NCBI RefSeq assembly: GCF_002162355.1
Contig: NZ_CP021434.1
Coordinates: forward strand, 4,518,001 to 4,582,000
Direction of reading: 5' to 3'
Length of the DNA stretch: 64,000 nucleotides
Source of the DNA: Tumebacillus avium
Lineage (GTDB): Bacteria > Bacillota > Bacilli > Tumebacillales > Tumebacillaceae
Position 1 is the stretch's first letter; each line of letters opens with the position of its first letter. Position numbers and translations under genes: made by a program. Under the pieces are notes generated by a model. It was not told where the DNA came from. It did not search any database and saw nothing but the letters and a program-made list of their open reading frames with translations. Shown here one piece after another: positions 51,138 to 60,918 of this stretch.

Positions 51138-51202
51138 AACGATCAAGCACCTTCCTTTCGACTTCCTACAGTCTGCCCAACGGTTGCCATCCGACATACA
51201 CG

Positions 51203-52108
51203 TTAGAGAGCAGCCGCTTCCTCCTTCTTCTTTTCGTCACCGCGCATCGAAATTCCTACAGAGACGAGAATCAAGAGGCTTCCGACCAGAAATGACGGGG
51301 TCAACTGCTCATCGAGCAGCAGCCAGCCGAGGAAGGTGCCAAAGATCGGCTGCACAAAGAAAAACAGGGCGGCTGTGCCCGCATCCATCAGCTCAAACCC
51401 TTTGGCCCACAGGAAAAAGGCCACGGCGGTCGAGACGATAGCGAGGAACAGGATGCCCAAGATGATCAGCGGGTCGCCAAGCGGCAGCGAGAATCCTTCC
51501 ACGGAGATCTCCCACGCGGACAAAGGCAGCGTAAACAGCACGCCAAACACGGTCGCCCAAAAGGTGACGGTCAGCGCCGAATACCGCTCGGTCAGCGCTT
51601 TGCCAAGCACCGAGTACAGCCCCCAGGTGACGGCGGCGATGACGAGAAACAGATTGCCGAGCAGATTGCTCCCGTCTTCCCCGCCATGGTCGGAGCCGAT
51701 GACGATCAGCACCCCAAGCGTGGCGGTGAGCAGCGCACCGAATTTTTGGAAAGTCAGCTTCTCTTTTAAAAGCAGCCAGGCGAACAAGGCGATGCAGACC
51801 GGGGACGCCGACGTGATCACCGCGCCCATGTGGGCGGTGGACAGGTGTGTCCCGATAAACTGGGTGGAGATGGAGATCGTATAGCCGACCAGCCCGTAGC
51901 GGGCGATCTTGCCCCAGTCTCCCTTCTGCACCTTGTCGCCGCCGCTGATCCGCAGCGCCAGCCACAGGACGAGCGCTGCGATCACAAAGCGCACGACGAC
52001 CAGGGTCAAAGCCGGCACGTAGTCGAGCACATATTTGGATACCACATACGTGCCGCCCCAGATCGCGGCGGCGCCGGCTAAGCAGAGCGCACCGATCAGC
52101 CGCTGCAT
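51203..52108 (-). CDS. EamA-family (DMT) transporter
   Basis: A 301-residue membrane protein with ten predicted spans in two EamA repeats (about 8-140 and 152-290). Marks are IWGGTYVVSKYVLDYVP at the start and PIFGTFLGWLLLDEQLTPSFLVGSLLI near the end. These carriers usually export amino acids or metabolites. It begins two bases before the csaA stop, so csaA and this gene are one transcript. Confidence 0.9.
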   Translation of the reverse strand: MQRLIGALCLAGAAAIWGGTYVVSKYVLDYVPALTLVVVRFVIAALVLWLALRISGGDKVQKGDWGKIARYGLVGYTISISTQFIGTHLSTAHMGAVITSASPVCIALFAWLLLKEKLTFQKFGALLTATLGVLIVIGSDHGGEDGSNLLGNLFLVIAAVTWGLYSVLGKALTERYSALTVTFWATVFGVLFTLPLSAWEISVEGFSLPLGDPLIILGILFLAIVSTAVAFFLWAKGFELMDAGTAALFFFVQPIFGTFLGWLLLDEQLTPSFLVGSLLILVSVGISMRGDEKKKEEAAAL

Positions 52109-52109
52109 C

Positions 52110-52442
52110 TTAACTGATCCTTGTGCCGTTTGGAACAGGGTGGTCGAGGTTCATCAGCACCACATCCCCTTCCGGCAGCACGCCGCCCATAACCAGCACT
52201 TCCGAAGCAAATCCGGCGATCCGGCGGGGCGGAAAGTTTACGACCGCCACCACTTTGCGGCCGACCATCATCTCAGGGGTATAGCGGACGGTGATCTGTG
52301 CCGAAGAGCGTTTGATCCCGATCTCTTCGCCAAAGTCGATCTCCATTTTGATCGCAGGCACCCGCGCTTCCGGGAACGGCTCCGCTTGCAGCACCGTGCC
52401 GACGCGCAGGTCCAATTTTTGAAAATCATCAAACGTTGCCAT
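52110..52442 (-). CDS. csaA: CsaA-like tRNA-binding-domain chaperone
   Basis: A 110-residue OB-fold protein. FQKLDLRVGTVLQAEPFPEAR and the closing PEGDVVLMNLDHPVPNGTRIS are the CsaA signature, and length is exact for the family. In B. subtilis CsaA has protein-secretion chaperone activity, and the fold resembles the tRNA-binding domain of MetRS. GGAGG precedes the ATG at 52442. Confidence 0.93.
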   Translation of the reverse strand: MATFDDFQKLDLRVGTVLQAEPFPEARVPAIKMEIDFGEEIGIKRSSAQITVRYTPEMMVGRKVVAVVNFPPRRIAGFASEVLVMGGVLPEGDVVLMNLDHPVPNGTRIS

Positions 52443-52542
52443 AAATCTTCCTCCATCTGCATGACAGGCACCCATCCGCCTTTCAGCACGTATACTGTGA
52501 CAACTCTCCTTATCTTACCACAAGTGAAAATGGGTGATCACG

Positions 52543-52782
52543 ATGAATCCATGGAAGAGGTTTTGGAAACCGCTGACCGGACGGTGCCCGTATTGCAGCT
52601 ACAAGCTGCTGACCACACCGTCGGAAACGGGCTTTGGCGGCCGCTACCGGGCCTGCCCGAACCAGCATTATGTGGAGGAAACGGTGCCGGCGGCCGATAC
52701 GGTGCTCGTCTATGAATTAAAAGGCGCCGTGATCGAGCATCCCGTTTTTACCGTGATCCAACCTGACAAGCTGAACAAATAA
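52543..52782 (+). CDS. Small zinc-ribbon-like protein
   Basis: A 79-residue protein starting MNPWKRFWKPLTGRCPYCSY, with a CxxC pair and a further CPNQHY about 20 residues on, which could bind one zinc ion. The second half is probably beta-rich. The in-frame GTG at 52534 is an alternative start; ribosome-binding signals are weak for both. It has its own terminator. I do not recognise a family. Confidence 0.65.
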   Translation: MNPWKRFWKPLTGRCPYCSYKLLTTPSETGFGGRYRACPNQHYVEETVPAADTVLVYELKGAVIEHPVFTVIQPDKLNK

Positions 52783-52788
52783 AACACG

Positions 52789-52820
52789 GACAGGGTGCCC
52801 GCGAGGCATCCTGTCTTTTT
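52789..52820 (+). terminator. Terminator of the zinc-ribbon-like gene
   Basis: GACAGGGTGCC-CGCGA-GGCATCCTGTC is followed by TTTTT just after the stop codon. Confidence 0.88.
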
Positions 52821-52895
52821 GCAAAGTTTAAGGCTTGGTCAGCGTTGACGCCGGGGGTGTAGATGGGCGAAGATAGATGTGAGGAGCGTGATGGG

Positions 52896-53120
52896 ATGGT
52901 CATCGAGATCTGTGAGACAAATGAGACCGCCAAACTGGTCAATCAGCTGCGCATCACGTTTCCCGATGCGGACGTTGTTGTCTATTCCTGTCTGAGTCGC
53001 TGCGCCGGCTGTTTTCTCTGCTACTTCGCCATCCTCGACGGAGTGCTGATCGAAGCGTTTTCCGCCGAACAGCTGCTGCATCAGATCATCCTCGGGCTGC
53101 AGTCTGCCAAAGGCAATTGA
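52896..53120 (+). CDS. DUF1450-like small protein
   Basis: A 74-residue protein resembling YuzB/DUF1450. The conserved cysteine cluster is seen in VVYSCLSRCAGCFLCYFAI, preceded by VIEICETN and followed by the ILDGVLIEAFSAEQLL strand-helix part. It may bind a metal or an iron-sulfur cluster; the function is unknown. The ATG at 52896 has GAGGAG nine bases upstream; an earlier in-frame ATG at 52863 is possible. Confidence 0.72.
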   Translation: MVIEICETNETAKLVNQLRITFPDADVVVYSCLSRCAGCFLCYFAILDGVLIEAFSAEQLLHQIILGLQSAKGN

Positions 53121-53125
53121 TACAA

Positions 53126-53160
53126 ATAGCACCTGTCACATCGACAGGTGCTTTTGTTTT
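53126..53160. terminator. Bidirectional terminator between DUF1450 and chemoreceptor genes
   Basis: AGCACCTGTC-ACATC-GACAGGTGCT is a 10-bp stem followed by TTTTGTTTT on the plus strand, between convergent genes. Confidence 0.82.
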
Positions 53161-53175
53161 GCGCTCTTGTTTGCG

Positions 53176-55167
53176 CTATTCGAATGTAAAACGCGAGACG
53201 GCCGTGTTCAGCTCCTCAGCGAGCAGCGCGAGTTCCTGCATCGATTCGGCAAGCGCCGCCATCGTCGCTTCCTGCTCTTCGATCGCCGCCGCCACTTCCT
53301 GGCTCGATGCGGCGGTCTGTTCAGAAACGGCTGCGATCGACTGAAACTCCGCTTCCACGCCGCTGGTCTCATCGGCCGCTTCGTCGGTCAGGCGGTGCAC
53401 GTGCGTGATCTCACGGGTCACGTCGGAAAGCGAGGTGCGGACGATTTGGAACGCCTGCTCCGTCTCTTCGACCGCACGGCTGCCGCTGGCCACCACCGTC
53501 AAGCCTTGTTGCATCCCGGCGATGCTCGCGTCCACCTGTTCACGCATCTCGCGGATCAAGGAAGCGATCTCTTCGGCCGCCTTGCCCGACTGCTCAGCGA
53601 GCTTGCGCACTTCATCTGCAACCACGGCAAATCCTTTGCCGTGTTCCCCGGCCCGCGCCGCTTCGATTGCAGCATTCAGCGCCAGCAGATTGGTCTGCCC
53701 GGCGATCCCGCCGATCAGATCGACGATGTGGCCGATCTTTTGCGATTGCTCTCCTAAGAGGTTCATCGTATCAGCCGTCTGTTCCACCTGTCGATGGATC
53801 GAATCCATCTCAGCGCGGGTTTGGTTCATCGTGCGCTGGCCGACTTCCGTCGCTTCTTCCACCTCATCGGCCAGTTCGCTAAGACCTGCGGCACGCTTTT
53901 GAATCTCCTCCAGCGAACCAAGCGCCGTGCGCATCCGGTCGTTGGCGCGTTGCAGCGCATCGTTTTGCGCATCCGACCCGGTGGCGACCGCGTCGATCGC
54001 TTGCGTGACTTGCTCCGCTGCCGCCGATGCCTCCTCGCTGCCTTGGGACAGCGACTCGGTCAGGCCGGCGACGCGGGACGCTGTCGCTTTGGCGGTGGCG
54101 AGCAGTTCGCCGACATTCTGGATCATGCTGTTATAGTGATCATGAAGCTGCTGCAGTTCACCCGACGTTTTCACCGGGGCAGCCGAAGTAAGATGTCCGC
54201 CTGACGCGCGCTGCAGACCTTTCATCACCGCCGTCATCGGCCGCACGATGGAGCGCGTGCTGAAAGTGGCGACCAGCACAGCGAGCACGATCACGACAAG
54301 GGCGAGTCCCAGCGTGTAGAGCAGGCTTTCCCGCTCAACAGCGGCGATCGCCGCCCGTGATTTGGCGATGCGCAGCACGCCAAGCGTCTTGAATTTGTCA
54401 TAGTCGGTGAGCGGCACGTACAGGAAATCATACGGAACGCCGTTCACTTCCCCTTGGGTACGATAGACCTGCTGTTGATTGATCACGCTTTCGATCAGCG
54501 CAGAGTCTGTCATTTGATCCTGCTCCCCTGCAATGGTGGAGACCAGCAGCTGTTGTTTTTCTGCGCTGTAAATGCCGATTTCACCGTTGACCATGTGTTT
54601 CAGCCGCTCGGCAAAATCAAGATTGGTGCTGAATCCGGTCATCACCGATCCTCTGACCACATCGCCCTGCTTGATCGGGGCCACCCCGCGCACAGCAAGT
54701 CCGGAACTGCCTTCGTCGACCGAAGCGACAGGAATCCCTTTGGACAGAGCGATCGAAACGACCGGATCTTCATATTTGTTGTCACCGAATTTTTGCGGAT
54801 TGTGGCCGCGATAGTTGACTTGTCCCATCCCATTGCCAACTTCGAGCACCGAGATGCCCTCCGGTTTTAAAACTTGAAACAGCGGATCGATCACTTTGGC
54901 GATCCGGGTGCGATCCCCGGATTCAACAGCGGCGAGCAGTTCTTGGTTTAACGCTGCCTGCTCCGCGAGCATCACCACCGTGCGCTTTTGCGACTCGATC
55001 ATTTCGATCGTCGTCTCTTCTGCCGCCTGCACCGCCGACTCTTGCAGCGTGTTCAGCGCATGCGACGAGACGAAGTTATTGACGCTGCCCATGATGATCA
55101 TCGGAATCAGTGCCATACCCAGCAGCATGCCAAACGTCTTCGTTCTCAATTTCAAAGCCTTCCCCAA
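53176..55167 (-). CDS. Methyl-accepting chemotaxis protein with extracellular sensor domain
   Basis: A 663-residue chemoreceptor of standard layout: membrane segment 1 (about 12-32), an extracellular Cache-like sensor domain (about 35-280), membrane segment 2 (about 285-305), HAMP (about 307-360) and a coiled-coil signalling domain with [20 protein letters not shown] and [18 protein letters not shown]. The ligand is unknown. The start appears to be TTG at 55167, with other TTG codons shortly downstream (55155, 55149) also possible. Confidence 0.88.
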   Translation of the reverse strand: MGKALKLRTKTFGMLLGMALIPMIIMGSVNNFVSSHALNTLQESAVQAAEETTIEMIESQKRTVVMLAEQAALNQELLAAVESGDRTRIAKVIDPLFQVLKPEGISVLEVGNGMGQVNYRGHNPQKFGDNKYEDPVVSIALSKGIPVASVDEGSSGLAVRGVAPIKQGDVVRGSVMTGFSTNLDFAERLKHMVNGEIGIYSAEKQQLLVSTIAGEQDQMTDSALIESVINQQQVYRTQGEVNGVPYDFLYVPLTDYDKFKTLGVLRIAKSRAAIAAVERESLLYTLGLALVVIVLAVLVATFSTRSIVRPMTAVMKGLQRASGGHLTSAAPVKTSGELQQLHDHYNSMIQNVGELLATAKATASRVAGLTESLSQGSEEASAAAEQVTQAIDAVATGSDAQNDALQRANDRMRTALGSLEEIQKRAAGLSELADEVEEATEVGQRTMNQTRAEMDSIHRQVEQTADTMNLLGEQSQKIGHIVDLIGGIAGQTNLLALNAAIEAARAGEHGKGFAVVADEVRKLAEQSGKAAEEIASLIREMREQVDASIAGMQQGLTVVASGSRAVEETEQAFQIVRTSLSDVTREITHVHRLTDEAADETSGVEAEFQSIAAVSEQTAASSQEVAAAIEEQEATMAALAESMQELALLAEELNTAVSRFTFE

Positions 55168-55238
55168 TCCTTTCCCTCTCTATCTCTATATCTCTTGTTA
55201 CAATTTGACGAAACATGTCGATTTACCTGTTTAACGAA

Positions 55239-55280
55239 CAAAAAAACACCGCCTTTCCCGATATAGGAAAGACGGTGTCC
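55239..55280 (-). terminator. Terminator of the methylmalonyl-CoA/PepT operon
   Basis: GACACCGTCTTTCC pairs with GGAAAGGCGGTGTT around TATATC on the minus strand and is followed by a run of T, after the stop at 55299. Confidence 0.85.
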
Positions 55281-55298
55281 CGATCAGTGCCGCTGCAA

Positions 55299-56417
55299 TT
55301 AGACCGCTTGGGTCACGGCGATGAACAGTTTGGCTGCCGTTTCGAGGTCGTCGAGCATGATGAACTCTTCGACGGTGTGAATTTTTTGATATCCGATCGC
55401 CAAGTTGACCGTCGGGATGTTTTGGCCGTTCAGGACGTTGGCGTCAGAGCCGCCGCCGGACGACATCGTGCTCGGCTCGATGCCCAGCATGTTGATCGCT
55501 TTGAACGCCGTTTGCACCACTTCTGCGCTCTCTTCGTGGCGCAGGTTGTGGTACAGCTTGTTGACAGTTACTTCTGCCGTAGTGTTAAAATCGGCTGCGG
55601 TCGCTTCGAACGTTTCTTTCATGTGTGCGATCTGCACATCGAGTTCCGCCGGGTCGAGCGAGCGCGCTTCCGCTTTGATCTCCACGCGGTCGCACACGAC
55701 GTTGGTCGCTTCGCCGCCATGGAAGGAGCCGATGTTCGCCGTGGTGTTTTCGTTGATGCGGCCCAGCTTCATGCGGGAGATGGCAGCCGATGCGACTTTG
55801 ATCGCTGAGATGCCCGCTTCCGGGTTGACGCCGGCATGCGCCAGACGGCCGTTGATCACGATGTCGAGGCGCGCCTGCGACGGGGACATGGTGACCACTT
55901 TGCCGATCGGGCCGTTGGAGTCAAACGCGAAGCCCATGTCGACGTGCGGGAGCTTGCTCCAGTCCGCATGGCGGGAACCAAGCAGGCCGGTCTCTTCGGA
56001 GACGGTCAGGAACAGTACGATGTTGCCGTGGTTCATGTTCTGCTCCTTGAGCGCGCGCACCATTTCGAGGATGCCGGCGATGCCCGCCTTGTCATCAGCG
56101 CCGAGGATCGTCGTGCCGTCGGAAGTGATGCGGTCTTCGAGCAACTGCGGCTTGATGCCTTTGCCCGGCGCGACCGTGTCGAGGTGACAGGTGAAGAGAA
56201 TGGTCTTTTTCGACGGGTCGCCTTTGATCGTGCAGATCAGGTTGCCAGCGTTGCCGTCGATGCGCTCGCCGGCGTTGTCTTCCACCACTTCGACGCCGAG
56301 CGCGGTCAACTTTGCCGTCACCGCGTCTGCCATGTTCCGCTCGTCGCGGGACAAGGAGTCGATTTGCACCAGTTCCATAAACTCTTGGATCAGTCGTTCA
56401 CGATTCACTTGGATCAT
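55299..56417 (-). CDS. Tripeptidase T-like M20 peptidase
   Basis: A 372-residue PepT/YqjE-type aminopeptidase. Motifs are FTCHLDTVAPGKG, TILGADDKAGIAG, FLTVSEETGLLGS and SSGGGSDANVLNG with metal ligands. It overlaps the preceding 71-residue gene by four bases and is the last gene of the methylmalonyl-CoA operon, an arrangement known from yqjC-yqjD-yqjE in B. subtilis. Its link to propionate metabolism is unclear. Confidence 0.9.
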   Translation of the reverse strand: MIQVNRERLIQEFMELVQIDSLSRDERNMADAVTAKLTALGVEVVEDNAGERIDGNAGNLICTIKGDPSKKTILFTCHLDTVAPGKGIKPQLLEDRITSDGTTILGADDKAGIAGILEMVRALKEQNMNHGNIVLFLTVSEETGLLGSRHADWSKLPHVDMGFAFDSNGPIGKVVTMSPSQARLDIVINGRLAHAGVNPEAGISAIKVASAAISRMKLGRINENTTANIGSFHGGEATNVVCDRVEIKAEARSLDPAELDVQIAHMKETFEATAADFNTTAEVTVNKLYHNLRHEESAEVVQTAFKAINMLGIEPSTMSSGGGSDANVLNGQNIPTVNLAIGYQKIHTVEEFIMLDDLETAAKLFIAVTQAV

Positions 56418-56629
56418 TTGGAATTCCTGCCTTTCCGATAGTAAGTGGCGTTGGGGAATTTCTCACTGTGGATCTCGTCGCGCTGCTCGGTATAGCCGAT
56501 GCGGGCCTGCAAGGCGGATTCCTCCGCCTGCAGACGCGTGCCGAGCGTCATCTCGCGGGCTGCTTTGCGCCACGGGGACACATCGCGCGGCCCGCGGATA
56601 AACGTCACGTCAAATCTGTCCTGTGCCAT
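56414..56629 (-). CDS. 71-residue basic protein in the methylmalonyl-CoA operon
   Basis: A small soluble protein, start MAQDRFDVTFIRGPRDVSPW, rich in arginine with one likely helix (KAAREMTLGTRLQAEESALQ). The ATG at 56629 is six bases after AAGGAGG; the ATG at 56635 touches that site. It sits between the carboxyltransferase gene (11-base gap) and the peptidase gene (4-base overlap). It could be a small accessory subunit of the carboxylase, by position only. I do not recognise a family. Confidence 0.72.
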   Translation of the reverse strand: MAQDRFDVTFIRGPRDVSPWRKAAREMTLGTRLQAEESALQARIGYTEQRDEIHSEKFPNATYYRKGRNSK

Positions 56630-56640
56630 AGACATCCTCC

Positions 56641-58182
56641 TTAGAGCGGGATGTTTCCGTGCTTCTTCGGCGGGCGGGTCTCCCGCTTGTTGCGGAGGAT
56701 CTCCAGCGCCTCTTTGAGCTTTTGACGCGTTTCGCGCGGGTCGATCACATCGTCAACCATGCCAAGCGATGCCGCCACGTACGGGTTGGCGAACTTTTCT
56801 TTGTACTCGGCGATCTTCTGTGCACGGGTTTCGGTCGGGTTCGCGCTGTCAGCGATCTCTTTGGCAAACACGATGTTTGCAGCGCCCTCCGCACCCATGA
56901 CCGCCACTTCGCCGGTCGGCCAGGAGTAGACGAGGTCGGCGCCGATCGCTTTCGAATTCAGCGCGACATAAGCGCCGCCAAACGCTTTGCGCAGAATGAC
57001 GGTGATCTTCGGCACGGTCGCTTCCGAGTATGCGTAGAGGATCTTTGCGCCGTGGCGAATGATGCCGCGGTGCTCCTGCATGACGCCTGGGATGAAGCCG
57101 GTCACGTCTTCGAAGGTGATCAGCGGGATGTTGAAGCAGTCGCAGAAGCGGATGAAGCGGGAGATCTTGTCGGACGAATCGATGTCCAGACCCCCGGCCA
57201 TAAACTTCGGCTGGTTGGCGATGATGCCGACCGGGTGGCCTTCGATGCGCGCCAGGCCGATCACCGCATTTTTCGCGAAGTTCGGCTGCACTTCCATGAA
57301 GTCGCCATTGTCGACCACGCGGGTGATCACGTCGCGCACATCGTACGCCTTGGTCGCTTCAACCGGCACCACTTCCAGCATCTCTTCGCAGTAGCCGTCA
57401 TCCGGCTTGGCGAAGATGCGCGGCGGCTCTTCCATGTTGTTTTGCGGCAGGAAGGACATCAGACGGCGCACATCGTTCAAGACTTCTTCTTCCGTCTTGC
57501 CCGTAAAATGCGCCACGCCAGAAACGCTGGACTGCACGCGCGCACCGCCGAGGTTGTCGGCCGAGATGTTTTCGCCGGTCACCGTCTCGATGACTTTCGG
57601 ACCGGTGATGAACATCTGCGAAGTGCCTTCGACCATGAAGATGAAGTCGGTGATCGCCGGCGAATAGACAGCGCCGCCTGCGCACGGACCCATGATCACG
57701 GAGATCTGCGGGATGACGCCGGAGTAGATCGAGTTGCGGTAGAAGATGTGTCCGTAGCCGTCGAGCGACTGGACCCCTTCTTGAATCCGCGCGCCGCCGG
57801 AGTCGTTCAAGCCGATCACCGGCGCGCCGTTTTTCGCCGCCAGATCCATCATCTTGGCGATCTTCAGCGCATGCATCTCGCCAAGCGCACCGCCAAAGAC
57901 GGTAAAGTCTTGGGCAAACACATAGACGATGCGGCCGTTGATCTTGCCCCAGCCGGTGACGACGCCTTCGCCCGGGCCTTCCGCATCGGCCATGCCGAAG
58001 TGGATGGCGCGGTGTTCGATAAACGGATTCAGTTCGCGAAACGATCCTTCATCGAGCAGAATCTCCAAGCGCTCGCGGGCGGTCAGCTTGCCTTTGTCAT
58101 GCTGCGCGGCGATTCGCTTGTCGCCGCCGCCCAACTCAATCTTGCGGCGGCGGTCATGCAGTTCCATCAGCTTCTTCTCCAC
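56641..58182 (-). CDS. mmdA: Acyl-CoA carboxyltransferase / methylmalonyl-CoA decarboxylase alpha subunit
   Basis: A 513-residue biotin-dependent carboxyltransferase (YqjD-like). Two crotonase-like halves are visible with GGGDKRIAAQHDKGKLTARE at the start, GLNDSGGARIQEGVQSL, MGPCAGGAVYSPAITDF and FIPGVMQEHRGIIRHGAKI, ending GNIPL. It moves a carboxyl group between biotin and propionyl/methylmalonyl-CoA. No biotin carboxylase or biotin carrier gene is in the window, and no membrane beta subunit, so carboxylase versus decarboxylase is open. The GTG start abuts the mce stop. Confidence 0.9.
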   Translation of the reverse strand: MEKKLMELHDRRRKIELGGGDKRIAAQHDKGKLTARERLEILLDEGSFRELNPFIEHRAIHFGMADAEGPGEGVVTGWGKINGRIVYVFAQDFTVFGGALGEMHALKIAKMMDLAAKNGAPVIGLNDSGGARIQEGVQSLDGYGHIFYRNSIYSGVIPQISVIMGPCAGGAVYSPAITDFIFMVEGTSQMFITGPKVIETVTGENISADNLGGARVQSSVSGVAHFTGKTEEEVLNDVRRLMSFLPQNNMEEPPRIFAKPDDGYCEEMLEVVPVEATKAYDVRDVITRVVDNGDFMEVQPNFAKNAVIGLARIEGHPVGIIANQPKFMAGGLDIDSSDKISRFIRFCDCFNIPLITFEDVTGFIPGVMQEHRGIIRHGAKILYAYSEATVPKITVILRKAFGGAYVALNSKAIGADLVYSWPTGEVAVMGAEGAANIVFAKEIADSANPTETRAQKIAEYKEKFANPYVAASLGMVDDVIDPRETRQKLKEALEILRNKRETRPPKKHGNIPL

Positions 58183-58611
58183 TTATTTCTCCTCCGTCTC
58201 CTCGATCTTCTGGCAGAACTCGGTCAGGACGCCGTGCGTGTCTTTCGGATGCACGAAGCCGATCAGCTTCCCATGGCCGCCTTGGCGCGGCTGCTCGTCG
58301 ATCAGGCGCAGGCCTTGTGCTTTGGCATGGTCGAGCGCCGCTTGCACATCTTCGACCGCATAGGCGACATGGTGAATCCCCGGTCCTTTTTTCTCGATAT
58401 ATTTGGCGATCGGCGACTCCGGGGAAGTCGGTTCGAGCAGTTCGACACAACTCTCCCCCACTTCCAGAAAGATCGCGCGCACCATCTGGTCGGCGATGAT
58501 CTCTTCGTGGATCACTTTCAAGCCGATCCCGCCGGTATACAGGGGCAGCGTCTCCTCAATCGAGCGGACGGCGATGCCCAAATGGTCAATTTTATAGGGA
58601 ACAAACGTCAT
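58183..58611 (-). CDS. mce: Methylmalonyl-CoA epimerase
   Basis: A 142-residue glyoxalase-fold enzyme that swaps the (S) and (R) forms of methylmalonyl-CoA. Family marks are YKIDHLGIAVRSIEETLPLY with a metal-binding histidine, GPGIHHVAYAVEDV with the second, and LIGFVHPKDTHGVLTEFCQ with the last metal glutamate. It lies five bases after the cobalamin-binding mutase part and directly before mmdA. Confidence 0.94.
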   Translation of the reverse strand: MTFVPYKIDHLGIAVRSIEETLPLYTGGIGLKVIHEEIIADQMVRAIFLEVGESCVELLEPTSPESPIAKYIEKKGPGIHHVAYAVEDVQAALDHAKAQGLRLIDEQPRQGGHGKLIGFVHPKDTHGVLTEFCQKIEETEEK

Positions 58612-58616
58612 TTCGC

Positions 58617-59021
58617 TTACCCCCGGTCTTTCACGTTGGCGCGGATGTAGTCGGACATCGCGGTGAGCGGAGTGCCCGGCGTGAACACTTCGGCAACGCC
58701 TGCTTCCTTCAGCGCCGGAATGTCTTCATCCGGAATGACGCCGCCGCCGATGATCAGCACGTCGTTTGCTCCTTGCTCCTTCATCAGGCGCACCACTTCC
58801 GGGAACAGATGCATGTGCGCGCCGGACAGCGAGGACAGGCCGATCACATCGACGTCTTCCTGAATCGCCGAAGCGGCGATCTGCTGCGGCGTTTGGCGCA
58901 GGCCGGTGTAGATGACTTCCATCCCGGCATCACGCAGCGCTTTGGCGACGACCAGCGCCCCGCGGTCATGACCGTCGAGGCCCGGCTTGGCAACAAGTAC
59001 ACGGATTTTTGTTTCAGACAT
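58617..59021 (-). CDS. mcmA2: Methylmalonyl-CoA mutase, cobalamin-binding subunit
   Basis: A 134-residue B12-binding domain. [20 protein letters not shown] holds the D-x-H-x-x-G motif whose histidine ligates cobalt, with [16 protein letters not shown] and [13 protein letters not shown] as further marks. It is encoded separately from the catalytic part, 15 bases after it, so the mutase is of the split type. Confidence 0.94.
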   Translation of the reverse strand: MSETKIRVLVAKPGLDGHDRGALVVAKALRDAGMEVIYTGLRQTPQQIAASAIQEDVDVIGLSSLSGAHMHLFPEVVRLMKEQGANDVLIIGGGVIPDEDIPALKEAGVAEVFTPGTPLTAMSDYIRANVKDRG

Positions 59022-59036
59022 GATGTGCTCCTCCTC

Positions 59037-60692
59037 TTACCACTGTGCTGGCTGATATTCGCCAAACACGTCGCGCATGACGTTGCAGATTTCGCCAAGC
59101 GTTGCGTACGCCTTGACCGCGTCCACGATGAACGGCATCAGGTTGTCGGTGCCCTGCGCCGCTTGCTTCAGCGCCGCCAGCTTCGCGTCGACCAACTCGT
59201 TGTCGCGGCCCTTGCGCAGCTCGGCGAGGCGCTCGTTTTGGATCCGCTCCAGCTCCGGGTTGATCTTTTGCAGTTCCGGCTTCGGCTCGTTCTCGAGGCG
59301 GAACTTGTTCACGCCGACAACGACTTCCGAGCCGTCTTCGATCGCCATCTGCGCCTGGTAGGCCGCGTTTTGGATCTCGCGCTGCATGTAGCCTTGCTCG
59401 ATCGCTTTCACCGCGCCGCCCATCTCGTCGATCTTGGCGATGTACTCCAGCGCCTGAGCCTCGATCTCGTCGGTCAGCGACTCGATGTAGAAGGAGCCGG
59501 CCAGCGGGTCGACCGTGTCGGCCACGCCGCTTTCATACGCGATGATCTGCTGGGTGCGCAGCGCGATGCGCGCCGACTCTTCGGTCGGGAGCGCCAGCGC
59601 TTCGTCTTTGGAGTTGGTGTGCAGGGACTGCGTGCCGCCGAGCACGGCTGCCAGCGCCTGCATCGTGACGCGGACGATGTTGTTGTCCGGCTGCTGAGCG
59701 GTCAGCGTCGAACCGCCGGTCTGCGTGTGGAAGCGCAGCTGCCACGACTTGGGATCTTTCGCGCCGAAGCGCTCCTTCATGATCCGCGACCAGATGCGTC
59801 TGGCAGCACGGAATTTGGCGACCTCTTCGAGGAAGTTGTTGTGCGCGTTAAAGAAGAACGACAGGCGCGGCGCAAAACGGTCCACGTCAAGACCCGCCTT
59901 CACCGCCGCTTCGACATAGGCGATCGCGTTGGAGAGCGTAAATGCCACTTCCTGCACAGCGGTGGAGCCTGCTTCGCGGATGTGGTAGCCGGAGATCGAG
60001 ATCGTGTTCCAGTTCGGCACGTGCTCTGCGCAGTAGCCGAAGATGTCGGTGATCAGGCGCATCGACGCTTCCGGCGGGTAGATGTACGTGCCGCGCGCAA
60101 CGTACTCTTTCAAAATGTCGTTCTGAATTGTGCCGGACACTTGATCGGACGACACGCCTTGCTTTTCAGCAACGGCGATGTACATCGCGAGCAGCACGGA
60201 CGCCGGCGCGTTGATCGTCATCGAAGTCGACACTTTATCGAGCGCGATGCCGTCGAGCAGCGTCTCCATGTCTTTCAGCGAGGAGATCGCCACGCCGACC
60301 TTGCCGACTTCGCCTTTGGCCATCATGTCGTCCGAGTCGTAGCCGATCTGTGTCGGCAGGTCGAACGCGGTGGACAGGCCGGTCTGTCCGTTTTCGAGCA
60401 GGTATTTGAATCGCAGGTTCGTCTCCTCTGCGGAGCCGAAACCGGAGTATTGGCGCATCGTCCAGAAGCGGGAGCGGTACATCGTTGGCTGCACCCCGCG
60501 GGTGTACGGATATTCGCCCGGGAAGCCGAGCTTCTCCAGATAATCCCCTTGCACATCTTCAGCCGTATAGAGGCGCTTTACCTCGATCGTGTCCGAAGAC
60601 GTGTTGAACGTTTCACGGCGTTCCGGAAAACGGGAAGCTGCCTTGTCCGCTTTCGCCAGCCAGTCATGCAGTCTTTGCTTAAAGTCTGACAT
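59037..60692 (-). CDS. mcmA1: Methylmalonyl-CoA mutase, catalytic subunit
   Basis: A 551-residue TIM-barrel part that binds acyl-CoA and rearranges methylmalonyl-CoA and succinyl-CoA. Motifs are [58 protein letters not shown] and [18 protein letters not shown]. Members with short cobalamin partners also include ethylmalonyl- and isobutyryl-CoA mutases; the epimerase and carboxyltransferase favour methylmalonyl-CoA. The ATG at 60692 follows GGAGGG by nine bases. Confidence 0.92.
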   Translation of the reverse strand: MSDFKQRLHDWLAKADKAASRFPERRETFNTSSDTIEVKRLYTAEDVQGDYLEKLGFPGEYPYTRGVQPTMYRSRFWTMRQYSGFGSAEETNLRFKYLLENGQTGLSTAFDLPTQIGYDSDDMMAKGEVGKVGVAISSLKDMETLLDGIALDKVSTSMTINAPASVLLAMYIAVAEKQGVSSDQVSGTIQNDILKEYVARGTYIYPPEASMRLITDIFGYCAEHVPNWNTISISGYHIREAGSTAVQEVAFTLSNAIAYVEAAVKAGLDVDRFAPRLSFFFNAHNNFLEEVAKFRAARRIWSRIMKERFGAKDPKSWQLRFHTQTGGSTLTAQQPDNNIVRVTMQALAAVLGGTQSLHTNSKDEALALPTEESARIALRTQQIIAYESGVADTVDPLAGSFYIESLTDEIEAQALEYIAKIDEMGGAVKAIEQGYMQREIQNAAYQAQMAIEDGSEVVVGVNKFRLENEPKPELQKINPELERIQNERLAELRKGRDNELVDAKLAALKQAAQGTDNLMPFIVDAVKAYATLGEICNVMRDVFGEYQPAQW

Positions 60693-60778
60693 TGAATCAA
60701 ACCCTCCTACCAAAGTAGTGCTTCTATGTGTTGGATAAATGCTGTCACCACGAGTAAAAAGAATGGCACATACGGGTT

Positions 60779-60787
60779 ATTATACCA
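60779..60787 (-). promoter_or_regulatory. Extended -10 promoter of the methylmalonyl-CoA operon
   Basis: TGGTATAAT on the minus strand combines an extended TGn with a perfect -10. No convincing -35 box is seen. The leader before mcmA1 would be about 80 bases. Confidence 0.5.
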
Positions 60788-60841
60788 TACAACCGCTTTC
60801 AGAAAGGGCAAATCGGTGAATGAATGCTCATTTTTTGCATA

Positions 60842-60879
60842 GAAAAAACTGACAAGCCCCGATCGGAAAACTTGTCAGC
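60842..60879 (-). terminator. Terminator of trpS
   Basis: CTGACAAG ... CTTGTCAG with an inner CCGATCGG forms a stem, followed by six T on the minus strand, 40 bases after the trpS stop. Confidence 0.82.
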
Positions 60880-60918
60880 TTTATAAGGAAGCGTTGCATA
60901 ATTCCCAGCTTGGATTGA

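Noticed and set aside
56659..60689. Long plus-strand open frames (663 and 638 codons) across the methylmalonyl-CoA operon
   Set aside because: Both are reverse-strand shadows of mmdA, mce, mcmA2 and mcmA1 and show only biased composition.
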